Notes: a model not told the origin generated them from the sequence alone. Shown: positions 7,044-16,829, counted from the stretch's first letter. The stretch: DNA of 46,151 bases from Phenylobacterium aquaticum (GCF_022695515.1 NZ_JALDPT010000039.1:1-46151); one strand, 5' to 3'. A program made the numbers and translations.

Positions 7044-8867
7044 GTGGATCAGACAGAGATCGCAGCGGAGCGGGGCGGCGTCGCCCTGGGGGATGGCCCG
7101 GCGATCCGGCCGTTCCAGGCGGACCGCTTCGGCTGCGCCTGCTGTTCGCCGACCCTGACCGGGCTTGGGCTTCTGTCCCGACCGTTCCTGGCGGGGGCGA
7201 GCCGGCCGGCGGCCTGGGGGCGACTGGGACCGCCGCCGGCGCCTCACGCCGGGACCACGGTCTTGACCAACGCCAGGATCCTGACCGTGGACGCCGACTT
7301 CTCAGTGGCCGACGCGATCGCCTTCCACGACGGGGTGATCCTGGCGACCGGCGATCTGGAGACCGTCCGCGCGGCGGCCGGCGAGGACGCCCAGCTGATC
7401 GATGGCGGCGGGCGCGTGGTGCTGCCCGGCTTCATCGAGCCGCACATGCACTTCTTCATCATCGCCGTCCTGGAGAAGATGGCCAATGTCGGGGCCATGG
7501 TCTGCGCCGACGCGGACGCCGTCATCGCGCGGGTGGGGGAACTGGCCCAGACGGCGCCGGCCGGCGACTGGGTGCTGGCCCGCCAGTTCGATCCGTCCCT
7601 GCAGCCGGGCGCCGAGCGGATCAGCCGCCACACCCTGGACCAGGTCGCCCCCGACCGGCCGGTCTTCATCTTCAACGCCTCGCTGCACATCGCCTATTGC
7701 AACAGCGCCGCCCTGAAGATCGCCGGCGTGACGGCGGAGACCCCCGATCCGCCGGGCGCGGTCTATGTGCGCGACCTGGACGGCGCGCCGAACGGGGTGC
7801 TGCAGGGTCAGGCGGCCATGTTCACCGTGCTGGGCCATAACCTCGGAGCCATGCGCGTGGCCGATGTTCCGGCCGCCTGCCAGAAGGTCTGCGCCAAGGC
7901 CAATCGGGCCGGGGTGACCACCTTCTGCGACCAGGCCAGCGGCGGCTTCCTGGGCAAGGACGAGATCGGCGCCTATCACGCCTTCGCCGCCTCCGGCCAC
8001 ATGACCACGCGGCTGCGCTATTCCGTGATCAACGCCGGGGCGCGGCACTGGGACGCCAGCGGGCCGAAGCCGGGGGACGGCGACGCCATGGCCCGGGCCG
8101 TGGGATGGAAGATCGTCTCGGACGGCTCGAACCAGGGGCGGACGGGCCTGCAGCGCGAGCCCTATCTGGGGAGCGAGAGCGCCGGCATGGCCTATGTTGA
8201 GCCCGACGCCCTGACGGACATCGTGGTCCAGCGCGCCCTGCAGGGCTGGCAGGTGGTGATCCACGCCAACGGCGATCTGGCCATCGACCGGGCGCTGGAC
8301 GCCATTGAGGCGGCGCAGGCCGCAGGATGCGACCCGGGCTTGAGGTTCCGCATCGAGCATTGCTCGATCCTGCATGACGACCAAATCGCCCGGATCGCAC
8401 GGCTGGGGGTCAGCCCCAGCTTCCTGATTGGCCATGTCCACTATTGGGGCCGGGCGTTCCGCGACGAGATTTTCGGGCCGGCGAAGGCGGACCTGCTCGG
8501 CCGCGCCGCCTCCTGCGGCCAGGCCGGGATCCGCTGGACGATGCATTCCGACGAGCCGGTGACCGAGATGGGCCCGCTCAGGCTCATCGACAATGCGGTG
8601 AACCGCAGCCTCTGGCAGGAGCCGGGCGGCGTGCTCAATCCCGCCGAGCGGGTCACGGTGGAGCAGGCGATCATCGCGCTGACCCGCGACGCCGCCTGGC
8701 AGTGCCATTCGGAGCACGAGATCGGCTCGCTGGAGCCCGGCAAGTTCGCCGACTTCGTGGTGCTGGACGCCGACCCCCGCGAGGTCCCGCGGGCGGAGAT
8801 CGGCGCGATCCGGGTGCTGGAGACCTGGGTCGGCGGGCGACAGGTCTATGCGGCGGACGCCGATTGA
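7044..8867 (+). CDS. Amidohydrolase, YtcJ-like (amidohydrolase 3 family)
   Basis: This 607-residue metal-dependent hydrolase starts from GTG at 7044 after GAGGGA. The amidohydrolase core starts near residue 70 (TTVLTNARILTVDADF). The metal-binding GFIEPHMH is at about 129-136, and later conserved segments are VVIHANGD, RIEHCSILH and FLIGHVHYWGRAFRDEIFG. The first 65 residues are unusual: a CACC cysteine cluster and then LLSRPFLAGAS, which looks like a worn Tat twin-arginine region (SR-x-F-L) although the second arginine is missing. The paralogue at 38985 also begins with a Cys motif and has a proper Tat signal. The substrate is unknown; family members act on amides or carbamates. Confidence 0.85.
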   Translation: MDQTEIAAERGGVALGDGPAIRPFQADRFGCACCSPTLTGLGLLSRPFLAGASRPAAWGRLGPPPAPHAGTTVLTNARILTVDADFSVADAIAFHDGVILATGDLETVRAAAGEDAQLIDGGGRVVLPGFIEPHMHFFIIAVLEKMANVGAMVCADADAVIARVGELAQTAPAGDWVLARQFDPSLQPGAERISRHTLDQVAPDRPVFIFNASLHIAYCNSAALKIAGVTAETPDPPGAVYVRDLDGAPNGVLQGQAAMFTVLGHNLGAMRVADVPAACQKVCAKANRAGVTTFCDQASGGFLGKDEIGAYHAFAASGHMTTRLRYSVINAGARHWDASGPKPGDGDAMARAVGWKIVSDGSNQGRTGLQREPYLGSESAGMAYVEPDALTDIVVQRALQGWQVVIHANGDLAIDRALDAIEAAQAAGCDPGLRFRIEHCSILHDDQIARIARLGVSPSFLIGHVHYWGRAFRDEIFGPAKADLLGRAASCGQAGIRWTMHSDEPVTEMGPLRLIDNAVNRSLWQEPGGVLNPAERVTVEQAIIALTRDAAWQCHSEHEIGSLEPGKFADFVVLDADPREVPRAEIGAIRVLETWVGGRQVYAADAD

Positions 8868-8892
8868 CAGAACGCTGATCTGGCGACTACCA
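8864..8892 (+). promoter_or_regulatory. Possible promoter giving a leaderless small ORF
   Basis: TTGACA (8864-8869) lies over the stop of the amidohydrolase gene. After 17 bases comes CTACCA (8887-8892), a weak -10. A start about 7 bases on would fall at 8899, the A of the ATG of the 24-codon ORF. The -10 is poor, so confidence is low. Confidence 0.35.
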
Positions 8893-8898
8893 GGGCCC

Positions 8899-8973
8899 AT
8901 GGCTCATATCCTGACCCGCACCCAGCAGCAGCAACGCCCCATTCCGGCGGTGCGGGTGCGCGCGGCGGGCTGA
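8899..8973 (+). CDS. Putative 24-residue leader peptide
   Basis: The ORF reads MAHILTRTQQQQRPIPAVRV then RAAG and has a run of four glutamines and several arginines. It has no ribosome-binding site but starts about where transcription from the promoter at 8864 would begin, as in leaderless leader peptides of alphaproteobacteria. A 9-bp inverted repeat (8914-8922 with 8949-8957) lies inside it, and a second hairpin (9002-9008 with 9014-9020) lies between it and the gene at 9067. It could be an attenuator, but there is no U-tract. This rests on layout only. Confidence 0.3.
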   Translation: MAHILTRTQQQQRPIPAVRVRAAG

Positions 8974-9066
8974 TCCCAGTCCCGTTCGAATGATCCACCC
9001 ACCCCGCCCGGCCGGCGGGGGGAAGATCTTCGTTCGCTGCCCGGGCCTTCCTGTTGGAGACCCAAG

Positions 9067-9510
9067 ATGACCAAACACTATGCTGATGACGACGCCGTGG
9101 CCCGCGTGGGCCGGGGGCTCGTGGAGCGCACCCTGCCCAAGGCGGAATGGACCCATGCGGCCCATTTCGCCGCCGCCCTGTGGCTGTTGCGGCATGCGCC
9201 CGAGCCGCCGCTCGGGACGGTGATGCCGGACATGATCCGGGCCTATAATCTGGCGACCGGCGGGGAGAATACCGACAGCGCCGGCTATCACGAGACCATC
9301 ACCCAGGCCTCGATCGCCGCGGCGCGGGGGTTCCTGGGGCGCTATGCGGCGGACCATCCGCTGCATGCGGTGGTCGACGACCTGATGGCCTCGCCGCTGG
9401 GCAAGCCGGACTGGCTCTTGGTTCACTGGAGCCGGGCGCGGCTGTTCTCGGTGGAGGCCCGGCGGGGCTGGATCGCGCCCGACCTCGCGCCCCTGGCCGA
9501 TCCGCTCTAA
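9067..9510 (+). CDS. Conserved hypothetical protein
   Basis: This 147-residue soluble protein is of a kind I recall only as an uncharacterised family in proteobacteria. Recognisable segments are AEWTHAAHFAAALWLL near residue 30 and YNLATGGENTDSAGYHETIT near residue 75. The conserved His, Glu and Asn residues could be functional but I cannot name a reaction. It is preceded by GGAGAC and by a 200-base leader with two hairpins and a possible leader peptide. Its TAA overlaps the stop of the convergent MarR gene by four bases (CTAA, 9507-9510). Confidence 0.75.
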   Translation: MTKHYADDDAVARVGRGLVERTLPKAEWTHAAHFAAALWLLRHAPEPPLGTVMPDMIRAYNLATGGENTDSAGYHETITQASIAAARGFLGRYAADHPLHAVVDDLMASPLGKPDWLLVHWSRARLFSVEARRGWIAPDLAPLADPL

Positions 9511-9947
9511 CCCTTCGCCAGCTCGGCGAGCTCCGTCATCACGGTCCGCCAGCCTTGCTCCGCGGCGGGGCCGGCGCGATCGAAGGCGGTCTGCAGGTGG
9601 CGAGCCTGGACGCCGGTCAGCTCGGCCTCCAGGCGCTCGCCCTCCGGGGTGAGCCTCAGGTTCTTGACCCGCCGGTCGCCGGCGGCGGGCAGGGCGGTGA
9701 CCAGGTGCATCTCGACCAGCTGGCGCAGGGGGGCGTTGAGCGCCTGTTTGCTGACGGCCAGGAGGTCGAGCAGGCCGCGGACCGAGATGTCCGGCCGGCT
9801 GCCGATGAAGTGCAGGATGCGGTGATGGACGCGCCCCAGGCCCCGGCGTTCGAGGATGCGGTCGGGCCGGTCGGTGAAGCCGCGATAGGCGAAATAGAGC
9901 AGTTCGATCGCGCCGCGCAGCTCGTCCTGGCGATCTAGGTCAAGCAT
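9507..9947 (-). CDS. MarR-family transcriptional regulator
   Basis: This 146-residue winged-helix regulator reads RVHHRILHFIGSRPDISVRG, then LLDLLAVSKQALNAPLRQLVE as the recognition helix (about 65-85), a wing with the typical DRRVKNLRLTPEGE (about 95-108) and a C-terminal dimerisation helix. It is divergent from the aminotransferase at 10019, with 71 bases between the starts. Two matching palindromes, one over its own start codon and one before the aminotransferase, fit autoregulation plus control of the neighbour. The ligand is unknown; MarR proteins often respond to phenolic or amino-acid-derived compounds. Confidence 0.9.
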   Translation of the reverse strand: MLDLDRQDELRGAIELLYFAYRGFTDRPDRILERRGLGRVHHRILHFIGSRPDISVRGLLDLLAVSKQALNAPLRQLVEMHLVTALPAAGDRRVKNLRLTPEGERLEAELTGVQARHLQTAFDRAGPAAEQGWRTVMTELAELAKG

Positions 9948-9953
9948 GTTGAC
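9936..9953. promoter_or_regulatory. MarR-type operator, site 1
   Basis: TAGGTCAA-GCATG-TTGAC contains the perfect dyad GTCAA-N5-TTGAC (9939-9953) and covers the start codon of the MarR gene. An identical arrangement occurs 48 bases away. Confidence 0.65.
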
Positions 9954-9983
9954 ACATTAATCTTGCCCGCCTTAGGCTGTCGA

Positions 9984-10001
9984 TAGGTCAATAACCTTGA
10001 C
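9984..10001. promoter_or_regulatory. MarR-type operator, site 2
   Basis: TAGGTCAA-TAACC-TTGAC repeats site 1 with the same half-sites and a different 5-base spacer. It lies just upstream of the aminotransferase ribosome-binding site. The two sites share 13 fixed bases, well beyond chance in a 71-base spacer, so they are probably bound by the divergent MarR protein. Confidence 0.65.
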
Positions 10002-10018
10002 GCTAAACGGAGGCCAAG

Positions 10019-11155
10019 ATGGCGCGCTTGTCGGTCCGGACCCAGAACCTGCACGCCTCGCCGGTGCGCGAGATGCTGAGCGTCAGCCAGCGTCCCGGCA
10101 TGATCTCCTTCGCCGGCGGCCTGCCCTCGCCGGAGAGCTTCGCGGGGCTGGAACTGCCGCCGCCGCCGGGCGACCTGCTGCAATATGGCCCGACCGAGGG
10201 CGAGCCCGAGCTGCGGGCGAAGATCGCGGCCGAGCTGATCGGCTTGGGGATCGACAGCGCGCCCGAGCGGGTGCTGATCCTGTCGGGCTCGCAGCAGGGC
10301 ATCGACCTGGTCGCCAAGCTGGCGGTGGACGCCGGCTCGGTCGTGGCGGTGGAATCGCCGGCCTATCTCGCCGCCCTCCAGGTGTTCCGGTTCTTCGGCG
10401 CGGACTTCCAGATCCTCGACCGCGCCGACCCGGCCGAGGGCTGGGACAAGGCCCCGCCGGCCGTCGCCTATGTCACCCCCACCTTCCAGAACCCGACCGG
10501 CGGCTGCTGGAGCGCCGACGCGCGCCGGGCGCTCGCCCGGGCTTGCGACGCCCATGGCGTGATCCTGTTCGAGGACGATCCCTATCGCGACCTGGTCTAT
10601 GAGCCCTGCGAACGGCGGCCGGTCTGCGCCGACGTCACGTCCGCCTCCTGGGTCTATCAAGGCTCGTTCTCCAAGACCGTCGCGCCCGGCCTGCGCCTGG
10701 GCTTCCTGACCGCGTCGGAGGATCTCTTCCCCCTGCTGGTGCGGCTGAAACAGGCCGCCGATCTGCACACCAACCGCCTGAGCCAGTGGATGGTGCTGCA
10801 ATACCTGAACGACCCCGACCGTGACGCGCGGCTGACGCGGATCGCCGCGCTCTATCGGCAGAAGCGCGATGTGTTCGCGGAGGCGCTGAGCCGCCATCTC
10901 GGCGGCGTCGCGACCTGGACCGTGCCGCCCGGCGGGCTGTTCTTCTGGGTGACGCTGAAGGGCGCGGTCTCGCCCGAGGCGCTGTTGAAGCGGGCGCTTG
11001 AGCGCGGCGTGCTGTTCACGCCGGGCAGCCACTTCCTGGCGCAGGGCGGCGCCTGCCAGGCTCTGCGCCTCAACTTCAGTCTCGCCGCGCCGGAAGATGC
11101 GGAGCGTGGGCTGGCGATCCTGGGCGAGCTGTTGCGCGAGCAGATGGCGGCCTAG
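10019..11155 (+). CDS. PLP-dependent aminotransferase (class I/II, 2-aminoadipate transaminase-like)
   Basis: The 378-residue cytosolic fold-type I aminotransferase opens with PGMISFAGGLPSPESF, as in LysN/ARO8-like and MocR-related transaminases. The Schiff-base lysine is K219 in YQGSFSKTVAPGLRLG. Other conserved parts are YGPTEGEPELR, the NPTGG segment (about 160-164), the cofactor aspartate in ILFEDDPYRDL and the C-terminal LRLNFS arginine that binds the substrate carboxylate. Likely substrates are 2-aminoadipate, aromatic or branched-chain amino acids, which sequence alone does not resolve. The start is an ATG after GGAGGC. It is likely controlled by the divergent MarR regulator. Confidence 0.9.
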   Translation: MARLSVRTQNLHASPVREMLSVSQRPGMISFAGGLPSPESFAGLELPPPPGDLLQYGPTEGEPELRAKIAAELIGLGIDSAPERVLILSGSQQGIDLVAKLAVDAGSVVAVESPAYLAALQVFRFFGADFQILDRADPAEGWDKAPPAVAYVTPTFQNPTGGCWSADARRALARACDAHGVILFEDDPYRDLVYEPCERRPVCADVTSASWVYQGSFSKTVAPGLRLGFLTASEDLFPLLVRLKQAADLHTNRLSQWMVLQYLNDPDRDARLTRIAALYRQKRDVFAEALSRHLGGVATWTVPPGGLFFWVTLKGAVSPEALLKRALERGVLFTPGSHFLAQGGACQALRLNFSLAAPEDAERGLAILGELLREQMAA

Positions 11156-11192
11156 GCTGGCCTCAACCCGCCAGCCGCGCTAACCCCCTCCC

Positions 11193-11522
11193 ATGGCCAA
11201 GACCAAGAAAAGCGCGGAGTTCGAGATCACCGTGGGCGGGGAGCCCTATGTGTGGCGGCTGCAGCGTCGGCCCGGGCGGTCCAGCGACACTGGCGAGTGG
11301 AGCGGCATGGCGATCGCCGTGCGTCACGCCGAGGGCCAGCGCGAGGCCGTGGTGGAGTTTCCCGCCCCGCCGCGCCCCCGGTTCGGCGCGCCCCTGCTGC
11401 AACCCGCCCAGATCCCCCGGGACCTTGTGGCGAACGCCGTCGCCTCGGCGATCGCCTCGGGCTGGGAGCCCCTGTCGCGGGGCAAGACCGTGGCCATCGT
11501 GGTGGATGCGAACGGGGAGTGA
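11193..11522 (+). CDS. Hypothetical protein
   Basis: This 109-residue soluble protein has a lysine-rich start (MAKTKKSAEFEITVGGEPYVW) and a compact, mostly beta-predicted body. I do not recognise a family. The reading frame and codon use fit the neighbours, and the gene ends three bases from the stop of the convergent gene at 11526. The aminotransferase stop is 38 bases upstream, so it may share that transcript. Confidence 0.65.
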   Translation: MAKTKKSAEFEITVGGEPYVWRLQRRPGRSSDTGEWSGMAIAVRHAEGQREAVVEFPAPPRPRFGAPLLQPAQIPRDLVANAVASAIASGWEPLSRGKTVAIVVDANGE

Positions 11523-11525
11523 GCC

Positions 11526-11957
11526 CTACCGCTTCAGGAACCGCTTGGCGTCGGCCTCGAGCTTGGCGAGCAGGGCCTCGGAGTCGTCGGTCTCGGCCTG
11601 GTAGGGCAGGGTCCCGGCGACGCCGCGGACGGCGAGCCACAGCGGGCCGCTGAAATGGCCGAGCACGCGGAGCGGCCGGCGCTTGTCGTCGGTGACGTCC
11701 CAGCCCTCGGCCTCGAAGGCGGCGACCTGAACGGCGGGGGCCTTGTTTTCGATATTGTCCCAGCCCGCGGGGCGCGGCAGGTCCTCGGCCTCGTCCGCCG
11801 TCAGGCCGAAAAGTGCGGTGGTGCAGGCGTCGATCTCGGGAAACTCGGCGCGGGCTTCGGGCTCGGCGAAGTCGCGCTTGAGCAGGGCGCGGTATTCGAG
11901 CGCATCCACGCCGGGCAGATCGATCAGGCGCCGCAGCGCGGGGGGCTTGCTGGTCAT
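11526..11957 (-). CDS. Hypothetical protein
   Basis: This 143-residue soluble, acidic protein starts MTSKPPALRRLIDLPGVDAL. It has no signal peptide and no motif I can assign. The C-terminal 40 residues are helical and charged (SEALLAKLEADAKRFLKR). It lies 37 bases downstream of the AtuA-like gene on the same strand, so the two may be co-transcribed, but nothing in the protein suggests a role in that pathway. Confidence 0.65.
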   Translation of the reverse strand: MTSKPPALRRLIDLPGVDALEYRALLKRDFAEPEARAEFPEIDACTTALFGLTADEAEDLPRPAGWDNIENKAPAVQVAAFEAEGWDVTDDKRRPLRVLGHFSGPLWLAVRGVAGTLPYQAETDDSEALLAKLEADAKRFLKR

Positions 11958-11994
11958 GGGGCGGGTCTAGCGCGGATCAGGCGGAGTGGCGAGA

Positions 11995-13806
11995 TCACCC
12001 CAGCAGCGCCGCCGGGACCTCGATCTCGATGTCCAGCAGCTGCTGGGCCTTGCCCTTGGCGAGCGCGTCGAGGCGCAGGCTGGAGAACTGGCCGCCGCCG
12101 AGCGCCTGGATGCAGTGGAAGTTCAGCGCCGCCATGCCGGGCAGCTCGTAGCGGACGACCTTGGGGGCCGGCGCGCCAGCGAACTCGTGGGCGAACCAGG
12201 CCTTCACGCGGGCCTCGGTGAGGGCGGCGCGGATCCAGGGCAGGACCTCCGGCTTGCGGGCGATGACGCCGACATTGAAGGCGTCGCCCTTGTCGCCGGA
12301 CCGCGCCCAGGCGACCTGGACCAGAGGTACGGTCTTCATCGGGCCGGCGTCCCTGGCGGCGGGATCGGCCGGGACCGGCGGACGGATGGTGGCGGCGGGA
12401 TCATAGACCCGCGGCGGGCGCTCGGCCTCGACGGTCAGGGTCTGGCCGCCGACATCCACCTTGGCCGGGATCTCTTCGCGCGGCAGCAGGATCGAGAACA
12501 CCCTGCAGACCGGGGTGATGGTCGGCGCGCCGCCGAACCAGCCGGTGGACCCGACGCTCATCGAGGTGGTGGGGGAGGCGAACTCGCGCATCATCAGGCC
12601 CAGCGCCTCGGCGCTCTCATGCTCACAGCCGATACGGGCCACGACCTCGCGGACCCCGGCCAGGGCCGGATTGGCGTTGGCGCCATAGGTGGCCTCGGCG
12701 CCCAGAACCTCGACGCGGCTGTCGCGCAGGGGCGGCAGGTTGCGGTCGCGCAGCATCTCGCCGACCCGGATTAGCACGGCGTCGGCCTGGCGCTGAGCCT
12801 TCAGCGCCGCCTCGCGGCCGACCACCGGCATGGCGCCGATGAAGCGGAAGCCGTCGCCGAAGGTGACGCAGACCTTGTAGCGGTCGGATGGCGGATAACC
12901 CTTGGCGCCGGTGACCTTCACGCGGTGCGCGCCGACCTCCTCGACCTTCACCTGCGTGAAGTCGCAGACCACGTCGGGCAGGGCGTAGGCTTGCGGATCG
13001 CCGACCTCATAGAGGATCTGCTCGGCCACGGCGGCGGCGGAGACCAGGCCGCCGGTGCCGGGGGGCTTGGTGACGATGAAGGACCCGTCGGCGTGGCATT
13101 CGATCACCGGATATCCGATGTGGGCCCAGTCGGGGACGTCCTGCCAGTCGGTGAACAGGCCGCCGGTGGCCTGGGCGCCGCACTCGATGACGTGGCCGGC
13201 CAGCGAGCCCGCCGAGAGCAGGTCATAGTCACGGTCGGTCCAGCCGAACTCGTACATCAAGGGGCCCAGCGTAAGGGCGGAATCGACCACCCGGCCGGTG
13301 ATCACCATGTCGGCGCCGGCGGCCAGGGCCTCGGCGATCGGGCGGCCGCCGAAATAGGCGTTGGCGGAGAAGACGGCCTCCGGCTCCGGGAAGGCCGCGT
13401 CGGTGAACATCTCGGTCAGGCCGCGGGACTTCAGGTCGGCCAGACGGTCGGAGAGATCATCGCCCTCGACCACGGCGATCTTGAAGGACAGGCCGGCGGC
13501 GGCGGCCAGCTCCTCCATGCGCGCGCGGCAGGCGTGGGGATTGAGGCCGCCGGCGTTGGTGATGATCTTCACCCCCTGGGCCTTCAGTTCCTGGAGGTTG
13601 TCCTTCCAGATCCAGTCGGTGAAGTCGCGGGCGAAGCCCTGGTCAGGGCGGGCGGCCTTGAGCTGGCCGAGCGCCGACATGGTCGCCTCGGCCAGGTAGT
13701 CGAGGATCATGTAGTCGAGCTTGCCGCCGGCCAGCAGCTGGGGCGCCGCCACCGAGGAATCGCCCAGGAAGCCGCCCGCGCCGCCGATCCTGATCACCTT
13801 GGCCAT
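11995..13806 (-). CDS. AtuA-like acyclic terpene utilization family protein
   Basis: This 603-residue protein has two parts. The AtuA/DUF1446 domain (about 1-455) opens VIRIGGAGGFLGDSSVAAP and contains ITNAGGLNP, VITGRVVDSALTLGPLMYEF and YPVIECHADGSFIVTK. A C-terminal ferredoxin-fold AtuA-like domain (about 495-600) contains VAWARSGDKGDAFNVGVIAR. AtuA is required for citronellol/geraniol catabolism in Pseudomonas, but its reaction is not established, and many bacteria carry homologues outside an atu cluster. No other atu gene (geranyl-CoA carboxylase, citronellyl-CoA dehydrogenase) is in this window, so the substrate is open. Confidence 0.85.
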   Translation of the reverse strand: MAKVIRIGGAGGFLGDSSVAAPQLLAGGKLDYMILDYLAEATMSALGQLKAARPDQGFARDFTDWIWKDNLQELKAQGVKIITNAGGLNPHACRARMEELAAAAGLSFKIAVVEGDDLSDRLADLKSRGLTEMFTDAAFPEPEAVFSANAYFGGRPIAEALAAGADMVITGRVVDSALTLGPLMYEFGWTDRDYDLLSAGSLAGHVIECGAQATGGLFTDWQDVPDWAHIGYPVIECHADGSFIVTKPPGTGGLVSAAAVAEQILYEVGDPQAYALPDVVCDFTQVKVEEVGAHRVKVTGAKGYPPSDRYKVCVTFGDGFRFIGAMPVVGREAALKAQRQADAVLIRVGEMLRDRNLPPLRDSRVEVLGAEATYGANANPALAGVREVVARIGCEHESAEALGLMMREFASPTTSMSVGSTGWFGGAPTITPVCRVFSILLPREEIPAKVDVGGQTLTVEAERPPRVYDPAATIRPPVPADPAARDAGPMKTVPLVQVAWARSGDKGDAFNVGVIARKPEVLPWIRAALTEARVKAWFAHEFAGAPAPKVVRYELPGMAALNFHCIQALGGGQFSSLRLDALAKGKAQQLLDIEIEVPAALLG

Positions 13807-13988
13807 GCGTCCGCTCCCTGATGCTGGTTGGCGTGCAGGTGGAGGCCAGCGGGGGCCTCGGTCAAGCCGGGGACGTAACGGCAGGAGCGGGAAATTTGCG
13901 GCCCGCGGCGGCCAGGGCTGTCCTGCGCCAGAGGTTCCTTGACCTCGCCCGACGGCTCGGGCCTATTCGGTTCCACCATAGGTGGCGG

Positions 13989-14660
13989 GTGCGCCCCGCC
14001 TTGGCTTTCGGGGGCGGACGCTTGGGGGTTTCGGTCGGCGACCATGAGCAGGCGTTCGCCGCCGCCCATCGCAAACTCCTGGCTACGCGCGGCCTGCAGT
14101 TCGACTTCACCGCCGTCCCGCAACCCCCGCCGCCGCCGACCTGGCTGGTCAAGCTTCTGGAGGCGATCGGCCACGGCTTCCTGGCGATCGCGCCCGTGCT
14201 GAAATACGTCTTCTGGGGCGGGCTCGTGCTGGGCGTGGTGCTGATCGCCTGGTTCATCGTCCGCGACCTGACCCGCGTGGGCCGCGGCGACCGGGCCGCG
14301 CCCGCCCATCTTCGTCAGGCCGACGCCGGCTGGCGGCCGACCGTCGAGAAGGCCAAGGCCCTCTTGTCCGACGCGGACCGCCTGGCCGCAGAGGGCCGAT
14401 ACGCCGAGGCCGCGCACCTGATCCTGAACCGCAGCATCGACGATTTCGCCGGGCGCCGGCCGGGCGCGGTCAAGCCCGCCCTGACCAGCCGCGACCTGGC
14501 CCGCGCCGAGGCCATGCCCGCCGAGGCGCGGGCGACCTTCGCGGTCATCGCCGAGGTGGTGGAGCGCAGCCTGTTCGGCGGCCGGCCGGTGGATGCGGCG
14601 CGGTTCGCCGCCTGCCGCCAGGCCTATGAGGACTTCGCCCTGCCGGAGCGCTGGGCGTGA
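13989..14660 (+). CDS. DUF4129 domain protein, first gene of the MoxR operon
   Basis: The protein has a short N-terminal part, one membrane helix (KYVFWGGLVLGVVLIAWFIV) and a cytosolic C-terminal DUF4129-like domain (ADRLAAEGRYAEAAHLILNR, then TSRDLARAEAM and the DFALPERWA end). The start is uncertain: GTG at 13989 gives 223 residues, TTG at 14022 gives 212, and an ATG at 13821 would add 56 unlikely residues. It overlaps the next gene as GTGA. In such operons this protein, DUF4350, MoxR and DUF58 are thought to form a membrane-linked chaperone-like assembly; that function is inferred from related MoxR loci. Confidence 0.7.
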   Translation: MRPALAFGGGRLGVSVGDHEQAFAAAHRKLLATRGLQFDFTAVPQPPPPPTWLVKLLEAIGHGFLAIAPVLKYVFWGGLVLGVVLIAWFIVRDLTRVGRGDRAAPAHLRQADAGWRPTVEKAKALLSDADRLAAEGRYAEAAHLILNRSIDDFAGRRPGAVKPALTSRDLARAEAMPAEARATFAVIAEVVERSLFGGRPVDAARFAACRQAYEDFALPERWA

Positions 14661-15869
14661 GCGAACCGCGCGTGCGGGCGGATTTCTCGCCCCGGACCAT
14701 GATCGCCCTGGTGCTGGTCGGCGTCTTCGCCTTCGCCGGCTTCACCGTGCTGTCGGTCTATGCGCCGGAGCTGCGGGGCGGCGAGGATGGCGAGGCCCAC
14801 GCCCTGTCGAAATCGGCGGTGGGTTTCGCCGGCGCCGTGACCCTGCTCCAGGCCCTGGGGACGCCTGTGGTGGTCAGCCGCACGCCCCTGCACAGCCTGG
14901 CCGACAGCGCGGGCCTGCGGGTCATTTCGCCGGGGGTCATGCCCGACCGGGACGAGATGGCGGCCTATCGGGGTGACGGCCCGTTGCTGATCATCCTGCC
15001 CAAATGGAATGTCACGCCCGACGAGACGCACCTCGGCTGGGTGAAGAAGCTCGGCGTCATCACGCCTGATGCGGCCGCGGCCCCGATCCGGGCTCAGGAT
15101 CACGCGATCCGTCTGGCCCAGAGGCCGGGCGTCTCGCGGCCGGCGCTGCGCGGCGCGGGCGGGCCGTTCGGGCCCGGCGTCTTCCTGCCCCTCGACGCGG
15201 TCGACCACCTGCAGACCCTGGCGGGCGAGGGCTGGCGGCCAGCCCTGACCGACGAGCAGGGCGGCATGGTCCTGGCCAGCTGGGGACGCAGCCAGATGTA
15301 TGTGCTGTCCGATCCCGACCTCCTGAACACCCAGGGGTTGAAGGGGCTGAACACCGCGCGGGCGGGCCTCGCCATCCTGGACGGTCTGCGCGGCGACCGC
15401 GGGGTGGCCTTCGACGTGACCCTGAACGGCTTCAAGCGCGCCCGCGACCCGCTGCGCCTGCTGTTCGAGCCGCCCCTGCTGGGCGGATTCCTCTGCGTGC
15501 TGGCCGCCGCCGCCCTGATGGGCGTGCATGCGGCGGTGCGGTTTGGGCCCGTGGTCCGCGAGGGCCGCGCCTTCGCGCTCGGCAAGCGGGCCCTGATCGA
15601 CAATTCCGCCGCCCTGATCCGCGCCGCCCACAAGGAGCCGGAGCTGGTCGGCGCCTATGTCAGCCTGGTCGAGGCGCGGACCGCGAAGCTGCTGGGGGAG
15701 CGGGAGACCGATCCCGCCGCCCGCGCCGAACGCCTGGTGCGGCTGGAGCGCCAGCGGCGCCCGGCGGAATCCCTCGAGACCCTGAAGACGGCGGCCTCTG
15801 CCGCCAAGACCCGCGGCGACGCGCTCGCGCTCGCCCTTCGACTGTTCAAGTGGAGATCGGACATGAGCC

Positions 15870-15883
<14 letters not shown>
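14657..15883 (+). CDS. DUF4350 domain protein
   Basis: This 408-residue protein starts with GTG overlapping the previous stop. It has an N-terminal membrane helix (MIALVLVGVFAFAGFTVLSVY), an extracytoplasmic DUF4350 domain (about 40-260) with SKSAVGFAGAVTLLQALGTP and LLIILPKWNVTPDE, and a second helix near residue 275 (LGGFLCVLAAAALMGVHAAV), followed by a cytosolic charged tail. The domain is related to glutamine-amidotransferase-like folds, but no catalytic role is known. The 3' end overlaps the MoxR gene by 14 bases, so translation is probably coupled. Confidence 0.85.
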
Positions 15884-16826
<943 letters not shown>

Positions 16827-16829
16827 CCC

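Noticed and set aside
8976..8996. GTTCGAATGATCC, resembling a tRNA T-loop
   Set aside because: The flanking bases do not pair as a T-stem, and no acceptor, D or anticodon arm can be built around it.
13821..13988. Upstream extension of the DUF4129 gene from ATG 13821
   Set aside because: The added 56 residues are Gly/Ala/Arg-rich without family likeness; the domain-like sequence begins only after about 14022. GTG 13989 is the earliest start I can defend.
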